From Thomasclavelia cocleata (lineage in GTDB: Bacteria > Bacillota_I > Bacilli_A > Erysipelotrichales > Coprobacillaceae), in assembly GCF_900102365.1 (NCBI RefSeq), contig NZ_FOIN01000018.1:1-52032 (forward strand): DNA of 52,032 nt. The letters are read 5' to 3'. Below the pieces are notes generated by a model. That model had not been told where the DNA came from, searched no databases, and was given only the letters and a program-made list of their open reading frames with translations. Every line of letters begins with the position of its first letter. Within the stretch, counting starts at the first letter, position 1. This document shows, piece after piece, positions 25,670 to 34,645 of the stretch. The translations under genes were made by a program, and so were the position numbers.

Positions 25670-27988
25670 GTGAACGAACAAACTGTATTAACTTTACCGG
25701 TAGTTTGTACTAGGGGCATGATCGTTTTCCCAGAAAATAAATTGACATTAGATGTTGGACGTCCTGTGAGTTTAAAAGCACTTGAATTAAGTACTAGAGA
25801 GCATGATAACAATATAATCTTTGTCTCTCAAATCAATCCCTTAGTGGATAATCCTTCTTTTGATGATGTGTATCATATTGGTACAATTTGTAAAATTGAT
25901 CGTAAAGTACGTCGTGATAGTTCAGGTACAATTAAATTAACTGTAATTGGTGCAAAAAGAATCAAATTAGAAAATTTTATCGAAAAAGAAGGTGCTATTT
26001 ATTCTACAGTTACGGTTCTTGAAGATGAATTTGGTGATCGTAATGAAGAAATAGCTTTAGTTCGTAAAACTACTTCATATTTTGAACAGGCAAAAAGAAG
26101 TATGCCTAATATGCCTTTAGATTCTATCAATCGTCTAACTAGTGGTGTATCTGCAAGTGTTTTAGCTAATACGATTGGGCAATACTTACCAATTGATTTT
26201 AAACAAAAGCAACAAATCTTAGAGACAGTTAATGTTAATGAACGATTGTTATTAGTTGCTAGTTCAATTGAATCTGAAAAAGTAATTGGTGAGATCGAAG
26301 AAACGATAAATCGTAAAGTACGTGAAAGTATTGATGAAAATCAACGTGAATATTATTTACGTGAAAAATTAAAAGCGATAAAAGAAGAGTTGGGTGATAC
26401 TGTTCCTAAAGAAGATGATGCAGAAAGTATTCGTGAAGAATTAGAAAATAATCCTTATCCTCAATATGTTAGGGAAAAAATTGAAGAAGAACTAAGACGT
26501 TTTGAGACAATGCCTGCTGCTTCATCAGAAGCAAATGTTGTTAGAACATATATTGATTGGATGTTAAAAGTCCCTTGGTATCAAGAAACCAAAGATGTAG
26601 AGAATATCCAAAAAGTTGAGGATGTTTTAAATACAGATCATTATGGTTTAGAAAAAGTTAAAGAAAGAATCGTAGAACACTTAGCTGTAAAACAGATGAC
26701 TCAAAATCTAAAAGCGCCAATCATTTGCTTAGCTGGGCCACCAGGAGTTGGGAAAACTTCACTTGCTAAAAGTATTGCTAGAGCATTAGATCGAAAGTTT
26801 GTTAAAGCATCATTAGGAGGCGTTAAAGACGAAGCTGAAGTTAGAGGGCATCGTCGTACTTATTTAGGATCTATGCCAGGTAGAATTATTCAAAGTATGA
26901 AAAAAGCTGGGGTTGTTAATCCAGTCTTCTTATTAGATGAAATTGATAAGATGTCTAGTGATTATAAAGGTGATCCAACTAGTGCAATGCTGGAAGTACT
27001 TGATCCTGAGCAAAACAGTCAATTTTCTGATAATTACTTAGAAGAACCTTATGATTTGTCTAAAGTACTGTTTATTGCAACAGCTAATGATTTAGGAAAT
27101 ATTCCAGCACCATTAAGAGATCGTTTAGAAATAATTGAACTTTCTTCATATACAGAACAAGAAAAATTAATGATTGCTAAAAATCATTTAATAAAGAAAC
27201 AATTAGAGATGCATGGTTTGAATTCTGAGCAGTTAATTTTTGAAGATGATGCAGTAATGGCTATTATTCGTCATTATACTCGTGAAGCTGGGGTACGTGA
27301 TTTAGAACGATTGATTGCTAAAGTTTGTCGTAAAGCAGTTTTGGTTATTTTAAAAGGTAAAGAGAAGAAGATCATTATAACAACAGAACTTGAACAGTAT
27401 CTTGGTAAAGCACCATTTGAACATACTAAAAAATTAGATCATAGTCAAATTGGAGTTGTAACAGGAATGGCTTATACTCAGTTTGGTGGAGATATTTTAC
27501 CAATTGAAGTAAACCATTTCCAAGGTTCAGGTAAATTTATAATTACCGGACAATTAGGTGATGTAATGAAAGAATCAGCTTCGATTGCCCTTGATTATAT
27601 GAAAGCTAATAAGGATAAATATGGTCTTGATAAAATAGCTTTTGATAAAGAGGATATTCATATCCATGTACCAGAAGGGGCAGTTAAAAAAGATGGTCCT
27701 AGTGCGGGGGTAACCTTAACAACAGCAATTTATTCAGCGTTTAAAAATAAACCTGTGCGTAATGATGTTGCGATGACAGGAGAAATTACATTAAGAGGTA
27801 ATGTTCTTCCAATTGGAGGATTAAAAGAAAAATCTATATCTGCACATCGTTCAGGAATTAAAAAGATTATTATTCCTAAAGATAATGCAAAAGATATTGA
27901 TGATATTCCAAAATCGGTTCAAGATGATTTGGAAATTGTTTTAGCTGATCATATTGATACAGTTTTAGAACATGCATTAGTTAAATAA
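25670..27988 (+). CDS. lon: ATP-dependent protease Lon (LonA)
   Basis: 772 residues. N-terminal substrate domain (about 1-200) begins LPVVCTRGMIVFPENKLTLD; coiled segment (about 200-320); AAA+ module with Walker A GPPGVGKTS (356-364) and Walker B FLLDEIDKM; and C-terminal protease with Ser678 (KDGPSAGVTL) and Lys721 (GGLKEKS) as catalytic dyad, 43 residues apart as in other LonA. It degrades damaged and regulatory proteins in the cytosol. The start is GTG at 25670, with AGGAGG 6-7 bases upstream. No CIRCE or CtsR box was seen in the short leader. Confidence 0.97.
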   Translation: MNEQTVLTLPVVCTRGMIVFPENKLTLDVGRPVSLKALELSTREHDNNIIFVSQINPLVDNPSFDDVYHIGTICKIDRKVRRDSSGTIKLTVIGAKRIKLENFIEKEGAIYSTVTVLEDEFGDRNEEIALVRKTTSYFEQAKRSMPNMPLDSINRLTSGVSASVLANTIGQYLPIDFKQKQQILETVNVNERLLLVASSIESEKVIGEIEETINRKVRESIDENQREYYLREKLKAIKEELGDTVPKEDDAESIREELENNPYPQYVREKIEEELRRFETMPAASSEANVVRTYIDWMLKVPWYQETKDVENIQKVEDVLNTDHYGLEKVKERIVEHLAVKQMTQNLKAPIICLAGPPGVGKTSLAKSIARALDRKFVKASLGGVKDEAEVRGHRRTYLGSMPGRIIQSMKKAGVVNPVFLLDEIDKMSSDYKGDPTSAMLEVLDPEQNSQFSDNYLEEPYDLSKVLFIATANDLGNIPAPLRDRLEIIELSSYTEQEKLMIAKNHLIKKQLEMHGLNSEQLIFEDDAVMAIIRHYTREAGVRDLERLIAKVCRKAVLVILKGKEKKIIITTELEQYLGKAPFEHTKKLDHSQIGVVTGMAYTQFGGDILPIEVNHFQGSGKFIITGQLGDVMKESASIALDYMKANKDKYGLDKIAFDKEDIHIHVPEGAVKKDGPSAGVTLTTAIYSAFKNKPVRNDVAMTGEITLRGNVLPIGGLKEKSISAHRSGIKKIIIPKDNAKDIDDIPKSVQDDLEIVLADHIDTVLEHALVK

Positions 27989-28013
27989 AAGGGTTAAAAG
28001 ACAACCCTTTTTT
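27987..28013 (+). terminator. Terminator of lon
   Basis: AAAGGGTT and AACCCTTT pair around a 7-base loop, with a T-run ending at 28013; it overlaps the stop codon. Confidence 0.88.
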
Positions 28014-28048
28014 CATATCTTATGATACAATGAAAGAGGTGATAAAAA

Positions 28049-28648
28049 ATGGTAAAAATTAAAAAAGCTGAATATGTACTTTCAGCAGCTTGGAAAAGTC
28101 AATGGCCTGAAGAAAGCTATCCTGAAATGTGTCTAGCGGGTCGTAGTAATGTAGGGAAAAGCAGTTTTATAAATGCAATGTTAAATCGTAATGGTTTAGC
28201 TAAAGTTTCTAGTACTCCTGGGAAAACAAGAACATTAAATTTCTTTAATGTTAATGATGCTCTATACTTTGTTGATGTTCCTGGGTATGGATATGCAAAA
28301 GTTAATGATAATATCACAAAACAATTTGGTAAAACAATGGATGAATATATTACATTACGTTCGACATTGAAAGGATTTATCTTATTAGTTGATTATCGTC
28401 ATAAACCAACTAAAGATGATGTAATGATGTATGAGTTTGTTAAACATCATAATGTTCCTGTTTTGGTTGTGGCAACTAAGGAAGATAAACTCAAAAGAAA
28501 TGATTTAAAGAAAAATGAAAAGATAATTAAGGATACATTGGGATTTCATCCTGAAGATAAATTTGTTCGTTTTTCAAGTTTAAAGAAAATAGGTATAGAA
28601 GAAGCTTGGAATTATATTTATGAATTATGTGATATTGATTTTAATTAG
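28049..28648 (+). CDS. engB: Ribosome-biogenesis GTPase EngB/YsxC
   Basis: 199-residue GTPase needed for large-subunit assembly. G1 GRSNVGKSS (about 31-39), G2 STPGKT (about 58-63), G3 DVPGYG (about 75-80), G4 TKED (about 143-146) and G5 FSS (about 177-179) are all present. The gene lies after lon as in Bacillus. TACAAT (28026-28031) is followed after 5 bases by AGGTGAT and the ATG, so it can be transcribed on its own with a short leader. Confidence 0.96.
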   Translation: MVKIKKAEYVLSAAWKSQWPEESYPEMCLAGRSNVGKSSFINAMLNRNGLAKVSSTPGKTRTLNFFNVNDALYFVDVPGYGYAKVNDNITKQFGKTMDEYITLRSTLKGFILLVDYRHKPTKDDVMMYEFVKHHNVPVLVVATKEDKLKRNDLKKNEKIIKDTLGFHPEDKFVRFSSLKKIGIEEAWNYIYELCDIDFN

Positions 28649-28668
28649 ACAGCTTGGCTGTCTTTTTT
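28648..28668 (+). terminator. Terminator of engB
   Basis: GACAGC and GCTGTC with a TTG loop (28648-28662) followed by T's; it shares the last base of the stop codon. Confidence 0.9.
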
Positions 28669-28695
28669 CATATTTTAGTTTTTTTTGCATATAGT
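28668..28695 (+). promoter_or_regulatory. Candidate sigma-E promoter of spoVID
   Basis: TCATATT (28668-28674) matches the sigma-E -35 (KMATATT) at every position. After 13 bases CATATAGT (28688-28695) matches 6 of 8 positions of the -10 CATACAAT. spoVID is a sigma-E gene in Bacillus. The -10 lies only 5 bases before the ribosome binding site, which is tight. Confidence 0.55.
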
Positions 28696-28711
28696 TTGGT
28701 GGGAGGTAATT

Positions 28712-29635
28712 ATGCAAAAGATATATTTTGAAAAGTGGGTTGATTTGAATCATCAGTTGAAAGATTTGTTATCTTTATCGGTTGATGAGTCGATTAATTA
28801 CAAGATTGAAAGTGTTGGGGTTAGAGCAATCGGAAGTTTGATTGTTAAAGGAGAGTATAACGAAGGTAAGAATTTTGAAGAAAATATTGAAATGGATGTT
28901 TTAGCTACTTTTGATAAGATTGTAGATCAACGAGATTTTAATATTAAAGTTGAAGATTTTGATTATTTTATTAAAGATGGGAATGTACAGATTAAAATTG
29001 AAGTCGGAATTCATGGTGTAGTTGAAGGAGAAGATCGTTATGTAAGAGATGATAGTTTTGCAAATGAAGATACTTTGGAAGAAATTGAAAATCTAATTCG
29101 AGAAGATAAGCCAGTCGAAACTAAAACAGTCACACCAGTAATGGAAGCGGTTAGAGAGACAGAAGTAATTGAGGAAAATAAGCCAATTGTTGAAGTAAAG
29201 CCCGTTAAAAAGCCTGAGGCAGTGAAAAGAGTGGAGGTAGTTGAGAAACCACATGCAGTTTATCAAGATGTCGTAGTTGAAAATAGTGCGACGTTTGTTC
29301 CTGAAGTCAAGGCTAAAGAGGTAACTGTTGATAAAATAGTTTCATCAAAAGAAACAGCAGTGACAAAGGAGGCGATGGTGGCAAAAGAAGCGGCAGTAGC
29401 AGAGGAAATTAGCGAGCAGTTACAAGAAAAAGTTTATCAAAGCAAATCACGACCAATCTTTCAAGATACCAGTGATAGTGTAGGTACTTATTATTTATAC
29501 ATTGTAAAAGAAAATGATAGTTATGGTGATGTGGCTACTCGTTACAGTGTGGATGAAAATATAATTCGAGACTACAACCAGGATAAAGTATTGGAACCTG
29601 GCAGTGTTTTAATTATTCCATATGTATGTAAGTAA
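28712..29635 (+). CDS. spoVID: SpoVID-like spore-coat encasement protein with LysM domain
   Basis: 307 residues in three parts: an N-terminal beta-rich SpoVID domain (about 1-110) that meets the coat basement layer in Bacillus; a Lys/Glu/Val-rich low-complexity linker (about 120-250); and a C-terminal LysM domain (about 260-307, LYIVKENDSYGDVATRY … PGSVLIIPYV). Bacillus SpoVID has this layout but is longer. It directs coat proteins to cover the forespore. ATG 28712 follows GGGAGGT; the longer open frame from 28685 would start upstream of the likely promoter output. The end overlaps the next gene by 14 bases, as spoVID-ysxE do in Bacillus. Confidence 0.85.
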   Translation: MQKIYFEKWVDLNHQLKDLLSLSVDESINYKIESVGVRAIGSLIVKGEYNEGKNFEENIEMDVLATFDKIVDQRDFNIKVEDFDYFIKDGNVQIKIEVGIHGVVEGEDRYVRDDSFANEDTLEEIENLIREDKPVETKTVTPVMEAVRETEVIEENKPIVEVKPVKKPEAVKRVEVVEKPHAVYQDVVVENSATFVPEVKAKEVTVDKIVSSKETAVTKEAMVAKEAAVAEEISEQLQEKVYQSKSRPIFQDTSDSVGTYYLYIVKENDSYGDVATRYSVDENIIRDYNQDKVLEPGSVLIIPYVCK

Positions 29636-30542
29636 GGTAATTAAGGAAGCCTATGCATTAGAAGTTATTGGTTATATAAAGGTATCTAAAAAAGTTTATA
29701 AAGTTAAATGTAAAGAAGGCTTTTTTTGCTTAAAGTTTGTGGAAGATAATAGTATAACAGTTGTATGGGATCATATTGAGAGTTTGCATTTAAAATGTTT
29801 TTTACCAATTATTAAGAATTCTCGTCAACAAATATTGACAACTAGTGAGGGTAAAACTTTTTATCTTAGTCCTTGGTTAGCAAATGATAATGTAATAATT
29901 AAAGAATTAAAGTTAAAGTTTTATTATGAATGTCTTGCTTATCTTCATACAACTTCATTTTTTAATTATAGTGTTTCAAAAAGTTTTTTTAAACGTCAAA
30001 TAGAAGATATTGAAAAGATTATTTGTGAGCGAAAATTATATTATGAAGAATTGATGAAAAATTTTGAAACGCTAGCATATCGTAGTCCAACTGGATGGAT
30101 GTTTGTATTAAATTATCATCGAATAGAATGTTGTTTAAATAATGCTTTAGAGTTGTTGGAGTGTTATCAGAATTATGTTTGTAATTTAGATTCAATAAGA
30201 TTATGTTTAACTTATAATAATTTTAATTATAATCATATTATGATGAAAGAAAGTAAATTGATTTCAATTGATTATATTAAGATTAATTTATGTATTTATG
30301 ATATTTATAATATGTATCAAAAAATACCAGAACTTATTTTTGATTTTGATATAATTTTAGATAGTTATTTTTGTAAATTGAAATTATTAAAAGAGGAAAG
30401 ATTATTATTACAATGTTTATTACATGTAGTTCCAATCATTAAATTAGATCATGATGAAATAAATAATATTATTACTATGTCAAGGTTACTATATTATTTA
30501 GACTCTATTTCTTCATTAAATAAAAAGCTTTCAATTGACTAG
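29622..30542 (+). CDS. ysxE: YsxE/CotS-like spore coat protein, kinase fold with degenerate catalytic loop
   Basis: 306 residues, helical, in the aminoglycoside-phosphotransferase-like CotS/YsxE family. The N-terminal lobe has VYKVKCKEGFFCLKFV, with Lys where ATP-binding Lys would be, and the middle has ECLAYLHTTSF, as in CotS. In the catalytic loop, where the family has HGDxHxxNI, this protein reads LTYNNFNYNHIM: Thr197 for His, Asn199 for the catalytic Asp, with Asn204 kept. SIDY near 217 may be the metal-binding Asp. It is probably not an active kinase. It overlaps spoVID, with translational coupling likely since no ribosome binding site is visible. YsxE in Bacillus is a coat protein dependent on SpoVID. 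Confidence 0.75.
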   Translation: MYVSKVIKEAYALEVIGYIKVSKKVYKVKCKEGFFCLKFVEDNSITVVWDHIESLHLKCFLPIIKNSRQQILTTSEGKTFYLSPWLANDNVIIKELKLKFYYECLAYLHTTSFFNYSVSKSFFKRQIEDIEKIICERKLYYEELMKNFETLAYRSPTGWMFVLNYHRIECCLNNALELLECYQNYVCNLDSIRLCLTYNNFNYNHIMMKESKLISIDYIKINLCIYDIYNMYQKIPELIFDFDIILDSYFCKLKLLKEERLLLQCLLHVVPIIKLDHDEINNIITMSRLLYYLDSISSLNKKLSID

Positions 30543-30563
30543 TAGGTAGGATTTTGTTAGAAT
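30535..30563 (+). promoter_or_regulatory. Promoter of the valine T-box operon
   Basis: TTGACT (30535-30540), 17-base spacer, TAGAAT (30558-30563); it overlaps the last codons of ysxE. Confidence 0.75.
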
Positions 30564-30569
30564 GGTTTT

Positions 30570-30779
30570 AGCAATGATCAGGAGGAGTAAATCTAGAGGC
30601 TTTATAGAGAGTCCCTTAAGGTGGAAATGGGATAAGATAATAGATTGAAGGTAGCCTAGGAGCATGTTTATTGAAAGTAGTAGGTAGACACGTATAACTG
30701 CGTTAAAGTTTTGAGACATAAGTTATTATGTGAAGTAAGGTGGTACCACGAGCATTCGTCCTTATGACGGTGCTTTTTT
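30570..30779 (+). promoter_or_regulatory. Valine-specific T-box riboswitch
   Basis: The invariant T-box AAGGTGGTACCACG lies at 30737-30750, followed by a terminator (30751-30774, then T's). Stem I has the conserved AGTA on its 5' side (about 30586) and GAA-G-GTA on its 3' side. The flanking pairs ATCT/AGAT above and AGG/CCT below place GTA (30651-30653), a valine codon, in the specifier position. Uncharged tRNA-Val should stabilise the antiterminator and allow transcription. It controls the next two genes, ending in valS. Confidence 0.93.
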
Positions 30780-30796
30780 ATTTTGAGGAGGAAAAT

Positions 30797-31435
30797 ATGG
30801 ACAATTCAATTATTTGGATATTTTTTGCAGGTGCTTGTATTTTCTGGCTATATTCTGCTAGTGGGAAAATGAAAGCTCAACAAAAACAACAAATAGAATA
30901 TGAGGAGAATCGAGTCAAATATCGTAATTTTACAAGTGAGATATTTGATGGAACTCCTGATGATGAACTGACACAAGCGGTAATGTTTCATATTATGACA
31001 AAAGAAGATAAATTGTATGAGGGAGAAGAAATTAAAGGCAGTTTAAAAGATATTTTAACTCATGGAGAGTTATTGGTTTATACGATTTGTCAAGTTGAAG
31101 CTTCAATGAAAGGGAATCAAGGTTCGATCCACACTTTTTTTATTCAAGAACCTTACTGTATATATCGATCTTATGCTAAAGAAGCATTTGAAGCTGTTGG
31201 TTGCCATGATGTTGTAGAATTAATGGAGGCTGCTGAAAAATTGGCAGTAATGATTGAAAATGATGAGGATACAGAAATAGATGATGATAGTGATTATGGT
31301 AAATACAATTTTGCTGACTTTACTGATGAATTAAAGTCAATGCTTAAATCATCTGATATTGTATTGAAAACAGGAAAATATATTAGAGAGAATAAAAATG
31401 ATTTTATTGATATGGAGGTAAAGACTGATGAGTAA
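30797..31435 (+). CDS. Membrane-anchored hypothetical protein under T-box control
   Basis: 212 residues: one N-terminal membrane segment (about 4-21, [20 protein letters not shown]), then a cytosolic-looking acidic domain. Recognisable stretches are [20 protein letters not shown] and [21 protein letters not shown]; a very acidic loop ([14 protein letters not shown]) precedes the C-terminus. I do not recognise the family. ATG 30797 follows GAGGAGG. It lies between the T-box and valS, overlapping valS by 8 bases, so it is expressed with valyl-tRNA synthetase when charged tRNA-Val is scarce. Function unknown; the regulation suggests a tie to valine supply or translation. Confidence 0.75.
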   Translation: MDNSIIWIFFAGACIFWLYSASGKMKAQQKQQIEYEENRVKYRNFTSEIFDGTPDDELTQAVMFHIMTKEDKLYEGEEIKGSLKDILTHGELLVYTICQVEASMKGNQGSIHTFFIQEPYCIYRSYAKEAFEAVGCHDVVELMEAAEKLAVMIENDEDTEIDDDSDYGKYNFADFTDELKSMLKSSDIVLKTGKYIRENKNDFIDMEVKTDE

Positions 31436-34049
31436 ACAATTAGAACCAAAATACAATCACCATAAGGTTGAGGAAGGAAAATATCAGCATTGGATTGACA
31501 AAAAGTATTTTGAAGCTGGTGATACTAGTAAAAAACCTTATGCTATAGTAATTCCCCCTCCTAATGTAACTGGAAAATTACATTTAGGGCATGCTTGGGA
31601 TACAACTTTGCAAGATATGATTATCCGTTATAAAAGAATGCAGGGATATGATGCGCTATGGTTACCAGGAATGGATCATGCTGGAATTGCAACACAGGCT
31701 AAAGTTGAGGCTAGAATGCGAGAAGAAGGTATTTCACGTTATGATCTAGGACGTGAAGGTTTCTTAGAGAAAGCCTGGTCTTGGAAAGAGGAATATGCTT
31801 CTATTATTCGTTCACAGTGGGAAAAATTAGGATTATCATTGGATTATTCTAAAGAGCGTTTTACTTTGGATGATGGTTTGAGTGATGCAGTTAAAGAAGT
31901 ATTTGTTAAATTATATAATGAAGGATTGATTTATCAAGGGAAAAGGATTATTAACTGGGATCCAGTGCAACGAACTGCTTTAAGTAATATTGAAGTTATC
32001 CACAAAGAAATTGAAGGGGCAATGTATTATTTTAAATATCAAATCGTTGATAGTGATGAACAACTAATTATTGCAACAACTCGTCCAGAAACAATGTTTG
32101 CAGATCAGGCAATTTTTGTTCATCCTGATGATGAAAGATATACGCATTTAGTTGGTAAAAAAGCAATTAATCCAGCTAATGGTGAATCTTTACCAATCAT
32201 GGCTGATAGTTATATTGATATGTCGTTTGGAACAGCAGTAATGAAATGTACACCTGCTCATGATCCTAATGACTTTACTTTAGCAAAAAAATATAACTTA
32301 GAAATGCCAATTTGTATGAATGATGATGGTACAATGAATGAAATGGCTCATAAGTATCAGGGAATGGATCGTTTTGAATGTCGTAAAGCATTAGTGGCTG
32401 ATTTTAAAGCAGCTGGAGTAGTTGATCATATTGAAAAACATATGCATCAGGTAGGGCATTCAGAAAGAAGTAATGCAATCGTTGAACCATATTTATCTAA
32501 ACAGTGGTTTGTTAAAATGGAACCACTTGCTAAAGCAGCATTACATAATCAGTTAAAAGATTCAAAAGTAAATTTTGTACCAGAACGATTTGAAAAAACA
32601 TTTAATCAGTGGATGGAAAATATTGAAGACTGGTGTATATCTCGACAGTTATGGTGGGGACATCAAGTACCAGCCTGGTATCATAAAGTTACTGGGGAAG
32701 TTTATGTAGGTAAGACAGCTCCAGAAGATATAGAAAATTGGAAACAAGATGAAGATGTTTTAGATACCTGGTTTTCTAGTGCTCTTTGGCCGTTTTCAAC
32801 TTTAGGGTGGCCTAATGTGGATAGTGAGTTATTTAAGCGTTATTTTCCAACTAATACCCTTGTAACTGGTTATGATATTATTTTCTTCTGGGTAAGTAGA
32901 ATGATCTTCCAATCATTACATTTTACTGAACAAAGACCGTTTGAACATGTTTTAATTCATGGATTAATTCGTGATGAACAGGGAAGAAAGATGTCTAAAT
33001 CATTAGGTAATGGTGTAGACCCAATGGATGTTATTGATGAATATGGTGCTGATACATTACGTTTCTTTTTAACAACCAATTCAGCACCAGGAATGGATTT
33101 ACGTTATATTCCTGAAAAGCTAGAATCGTCATGGAATTTTATTAATAAGATTTGGAATAGTGCAAGATTTGTTTTAATGAATATTGATGATGAAATGAAA
33201 TATGAAGATTTATCTTTTGAAAATCTTAACTTATGTGATAAATGGATTTTAAATCGTTTAAATGAAGTTATTTGTGAAGTTGATATTAATATGGATAAAT
33301 TTGAGTTTGTTAATGTAGGTAGCGAATTGTATAAATTTATTTGGGACGATTTTTGCTCTTGGTATATTGAACTTACAAAGGTTCATTTAAATAGTGATAA
33401 TGATGAAGAAAAACAAGCTAGTTTAAATACTTTGGTTTATGTACTAAATGCAATCGTGAAGATGCTACACCCATTTATGCCGTTTGTAACAGAAGAAATT
33501 TTCCAAACAATTCCTCATTTAGAAGAATCTATTTGTATTGCTTCATGGCCAGAAGTGAATAAACAATTTAATGATGAAACAATAAATGATCAATTTATAT
33601 ATTTAATTGATATTGTAAAAGGAATTAGAGAAATTAGAACACAATATACAATTAAAAATGCAATTGAAATGCCTTATTCTATCAATACTAAAGATATAGC
33701 TTTAGAAGAAATAATGAATCAATGTTTACCATACATCAAAAAATTATGTAATGCTGTATGTCAGGGATATAATTTGGAAACAGGTGGAGAAGTAGCTAAT
33801 ATTACAATTAAAGGTGGTAATTCTTTACTTGTAGAATTGGGTGATTATATTGATAAAGATGCGGAAAAGGAAAAATTATTGACACAGTTGAAAAAACTTG
33901 AGGGTGAAATAAAACGTTGTCAAAATATGCTTTCTAATGAAAAATTCACATCTAAGGCACCTAAAGAAAAAGTTGAATTAGAAAAAAATAAATTAGCAGA
34001 TTATCAATCTAAATATGATGCTGTTAAAGAAAAAATTGAGTTAATGTAA
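31428..34049 (+). CDS. valS: Valyl-tRNA synthetase
   Basis: 873 residues, class Ia synthetase. HLGHAWD (HIGH motif, about 47-53) and [10 protein letters not shown] (KMSKS, about 521-530) bracket the Rossmann core, with the CP1 editing domain between them ([12 protein letters not shown] near 217). The anticodon-binding helical domain follows, and the C-terminal coiled coil typical of ValRS ends the protein ([16 protein letters not shown]). It charges tRNA-Val and is controlled by the T-box upstream through the shared transcript. Confidence 0.97.
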   Translation: MSKQLEPKYNHHKVEEGKYQHWIDKKYFEAGDTSKKPYAIVIPPPNVTGKLHLGHAWDTTLQDMIIRYKRMQGYDALWLPGMDHAGIATQAKVEARMREEGISRYDLGREGFLEKAWSWKEEYASIIRSQWEKLGLSLDYSKERFTLDDGLSDAVKEVFVKLYNEGLIYQGKRIINWDPVQRTALSNIEVIHKEIEGAMYYFKYQIVDSDEQLIIATTRPETMFADQAIFVHPDDERYTHLVGKKAINPANGESLPIMADSYIDMSFGTAVMKCTPAHDPNDFTLAKKYNLEMPICMNDDGTMNEMAHKYQGMDRFECRKALVADFKAAGVVDHIEKHMHQVGHSERSNAIVEPYLSKQWFVKMEPLAKAALHNQLKDSKVNFVPERFEKTFNQWMENIEDWCISRQLWWGHQVPAWYHKVTGEVYVGKTAPEDIENWKQDEDVLDTWFSSALWPFSTLGWPNVDSELFKRYFPTNTLVTGYDIIFFWVSRMIFQSLHFTEQRPFEHVLIHGLIRDEQGRKMSKSLGNGVDPMDVIDEYGADTLRFFLTTNSAPGMDLRYIPEKLESSWNFINKIWNSARFVLMNIDDEMKYEDLSFENLNLCDKWILNRLNEVICEVDINMDKFEFVNVGSELYKFIWDDFCSWYIELTKVHLNSDNDEEKQASLNTLVYVLNAIVKMLHPFMPFVTEEIFQTIPHLEESICIASWPEVNKQFNDETINDQFIYLIDIVKGIREIRTQYTIKNAIEMPYSINTKDIALEEIMNQCLPYIKKLCNAVCQGYNLETGGEVANITIKGGNSLLVELGDYIDKDAEKEKLLTQLKKLEGEIKRCQNMLSNEKFTSKAPKEKVELEKNKLADYQSKYDAVKEKIELM

Positions 34050-34057
34050 TAATTAAG

Positions 34058-34112
34058 AGGCTGTAACGACTTAATAGTATTTTAACTATTGAAAGGTTGT
34101 CAGCCTTTTTTA
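34058..34112 (+). terminator. Terminator of the valS operon
   Basis: Outer arms AGGCTG (34058-34063) and CAGCCT enclose an inner stem AATAG/CTATT, followed by six T's. Long and branched or bulged. Confidence 0.75.
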
Positions 34113-34277
34113 TTCAATTCTAATAGATTATTTACTCACTAAAGCCCTTTTACATACAATATGGTTTATTTTTATAAATAATTTATTTTTTATAAAGTAA
34201 AATTGGTAATTATATTGTAAATAATAATAAGAGGTTTAGTGGATGTGTGGCCTGAAATAAAAGAGGAGGAAAAAAAG

Positions 34278-34436
34278 ATGAATGAATTACAATTAAGTAG
34301 TCAGATGCAAATATCTGGTGGTGGATTTACGACAGTATTTTTTTGTGTGATAATGGGTACAGCAGTTTATAAGATGGCTAAGTCAGCGGCTGGACGGCTA
34401 TCAATTCCAAGGATTATTTCAATTGAATGGCGATAG
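34278..34436 (+). CDS. Double-glycine leader peptide 1 (bacteriocin- or signal-like)
   Basis: A 52-residue precursor with a strong ribosome binding site (GAGGAGG, 34263-34269). The leader MNELQLSSQMQISGG has the ELxxxxMxxSGG pattern of double-glycine leaders cut by PCAT-type ABC exporters. The remainder (37 residues) starts GFTTVFFCVIMGTAV, hydrophobic with one Cys, and ends cationic (KMAKSAAGRLSIPRIISIEWR in two parts: KMAKSAAGR and LSIPRIISIEWR). It is a tandem paralogue of the next gene: 18 of 45 aligned positions are identical without gaps, 11 of them in the 15-residue leader. No exporter or immunity gene is adjacent. I do not recognise the mature peptide. Confidence 0.72.
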   Translation: MNELQLSSQMQISGGGFTTVFFCVIMGTAVYKMAKSAAGRLSIPRIISIEWR

Positions 34437-34437
34437 A

Positions 34438-34581
34438 ATGAAGGAATTGCCTGTTTCATCACAAATGCAAGTCAGTGGTGGTTTTGTAATTCCGTTTGTT
34501 GTTTCAGTGATTGCTGTTGCAACAGCAATTAATGTTGCGAGATTATTAAAAGGGCATTATTCTATTACAAGACATCGTTAA
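34438..34581 (+). CDS. Double-glycine leader peptide 2 (bacteriocin- or signal-like)
   Basis: A 47-residue precursor beginning one base after the stop of peptide 1 (TAG-A-ATG), so probably translated by coupling; no good ribosome binding site of its own. The leader MKELPVSSQMQVSGG parallels peptide 1. The predicted 32-residue product FVIPFVVSVIAVATAINVAR (first 20) ends LLKGHYSITRHR: a hydrophobic helix with a His/Arg-rich tail. Residues shared with peptide 1 beyond the leader are V24, I25, A34, G39, S42, I43 and R45. The arrangement resembles two-peptide class II bacteriocins, but no GxxxG motif is present and a signalling or spore role cannot be excluded. Confidence 0.72.
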   Translation: MKELPVSSQMQVSGGFVIPFVVSVIAVATAINVARLLKGHYSITRHR

Positions 34582-34585
34582 TATG

Positions 34586-34611
34586 GAAGGCTAAAAGCCT
34601 TTCATATTTTA
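34586..34611 (+). terminator. Probable terminator of the peptide pair
   Basis: GGAAGGCT and AGCCTTTC pair with one bulge around a 3-base loop just after the second stop; the T-run is imperfect (CATATTTT). Confidence 0.5.
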
Positions 34612-34645
34612 TAATTATTTGCATATTCTTTATTGGAGGTAGAAT

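Noticed and set aside
34131-34142. 12-base match (TTACTCACTAAA) between the end of the valS region and the inverted-repeat element at 18612
   Set aside because: The similarity does not extend beyond these bases and there is no partner arm; chance in AT-rich DNA.
34239-34277. Upstream extension of the first small peptide and a five-codon leader ORF near 34241
   Set aside because: The extension has no proper start, and the strong ribosome binding site points to 34278; the mini-ORF is too short to judge.
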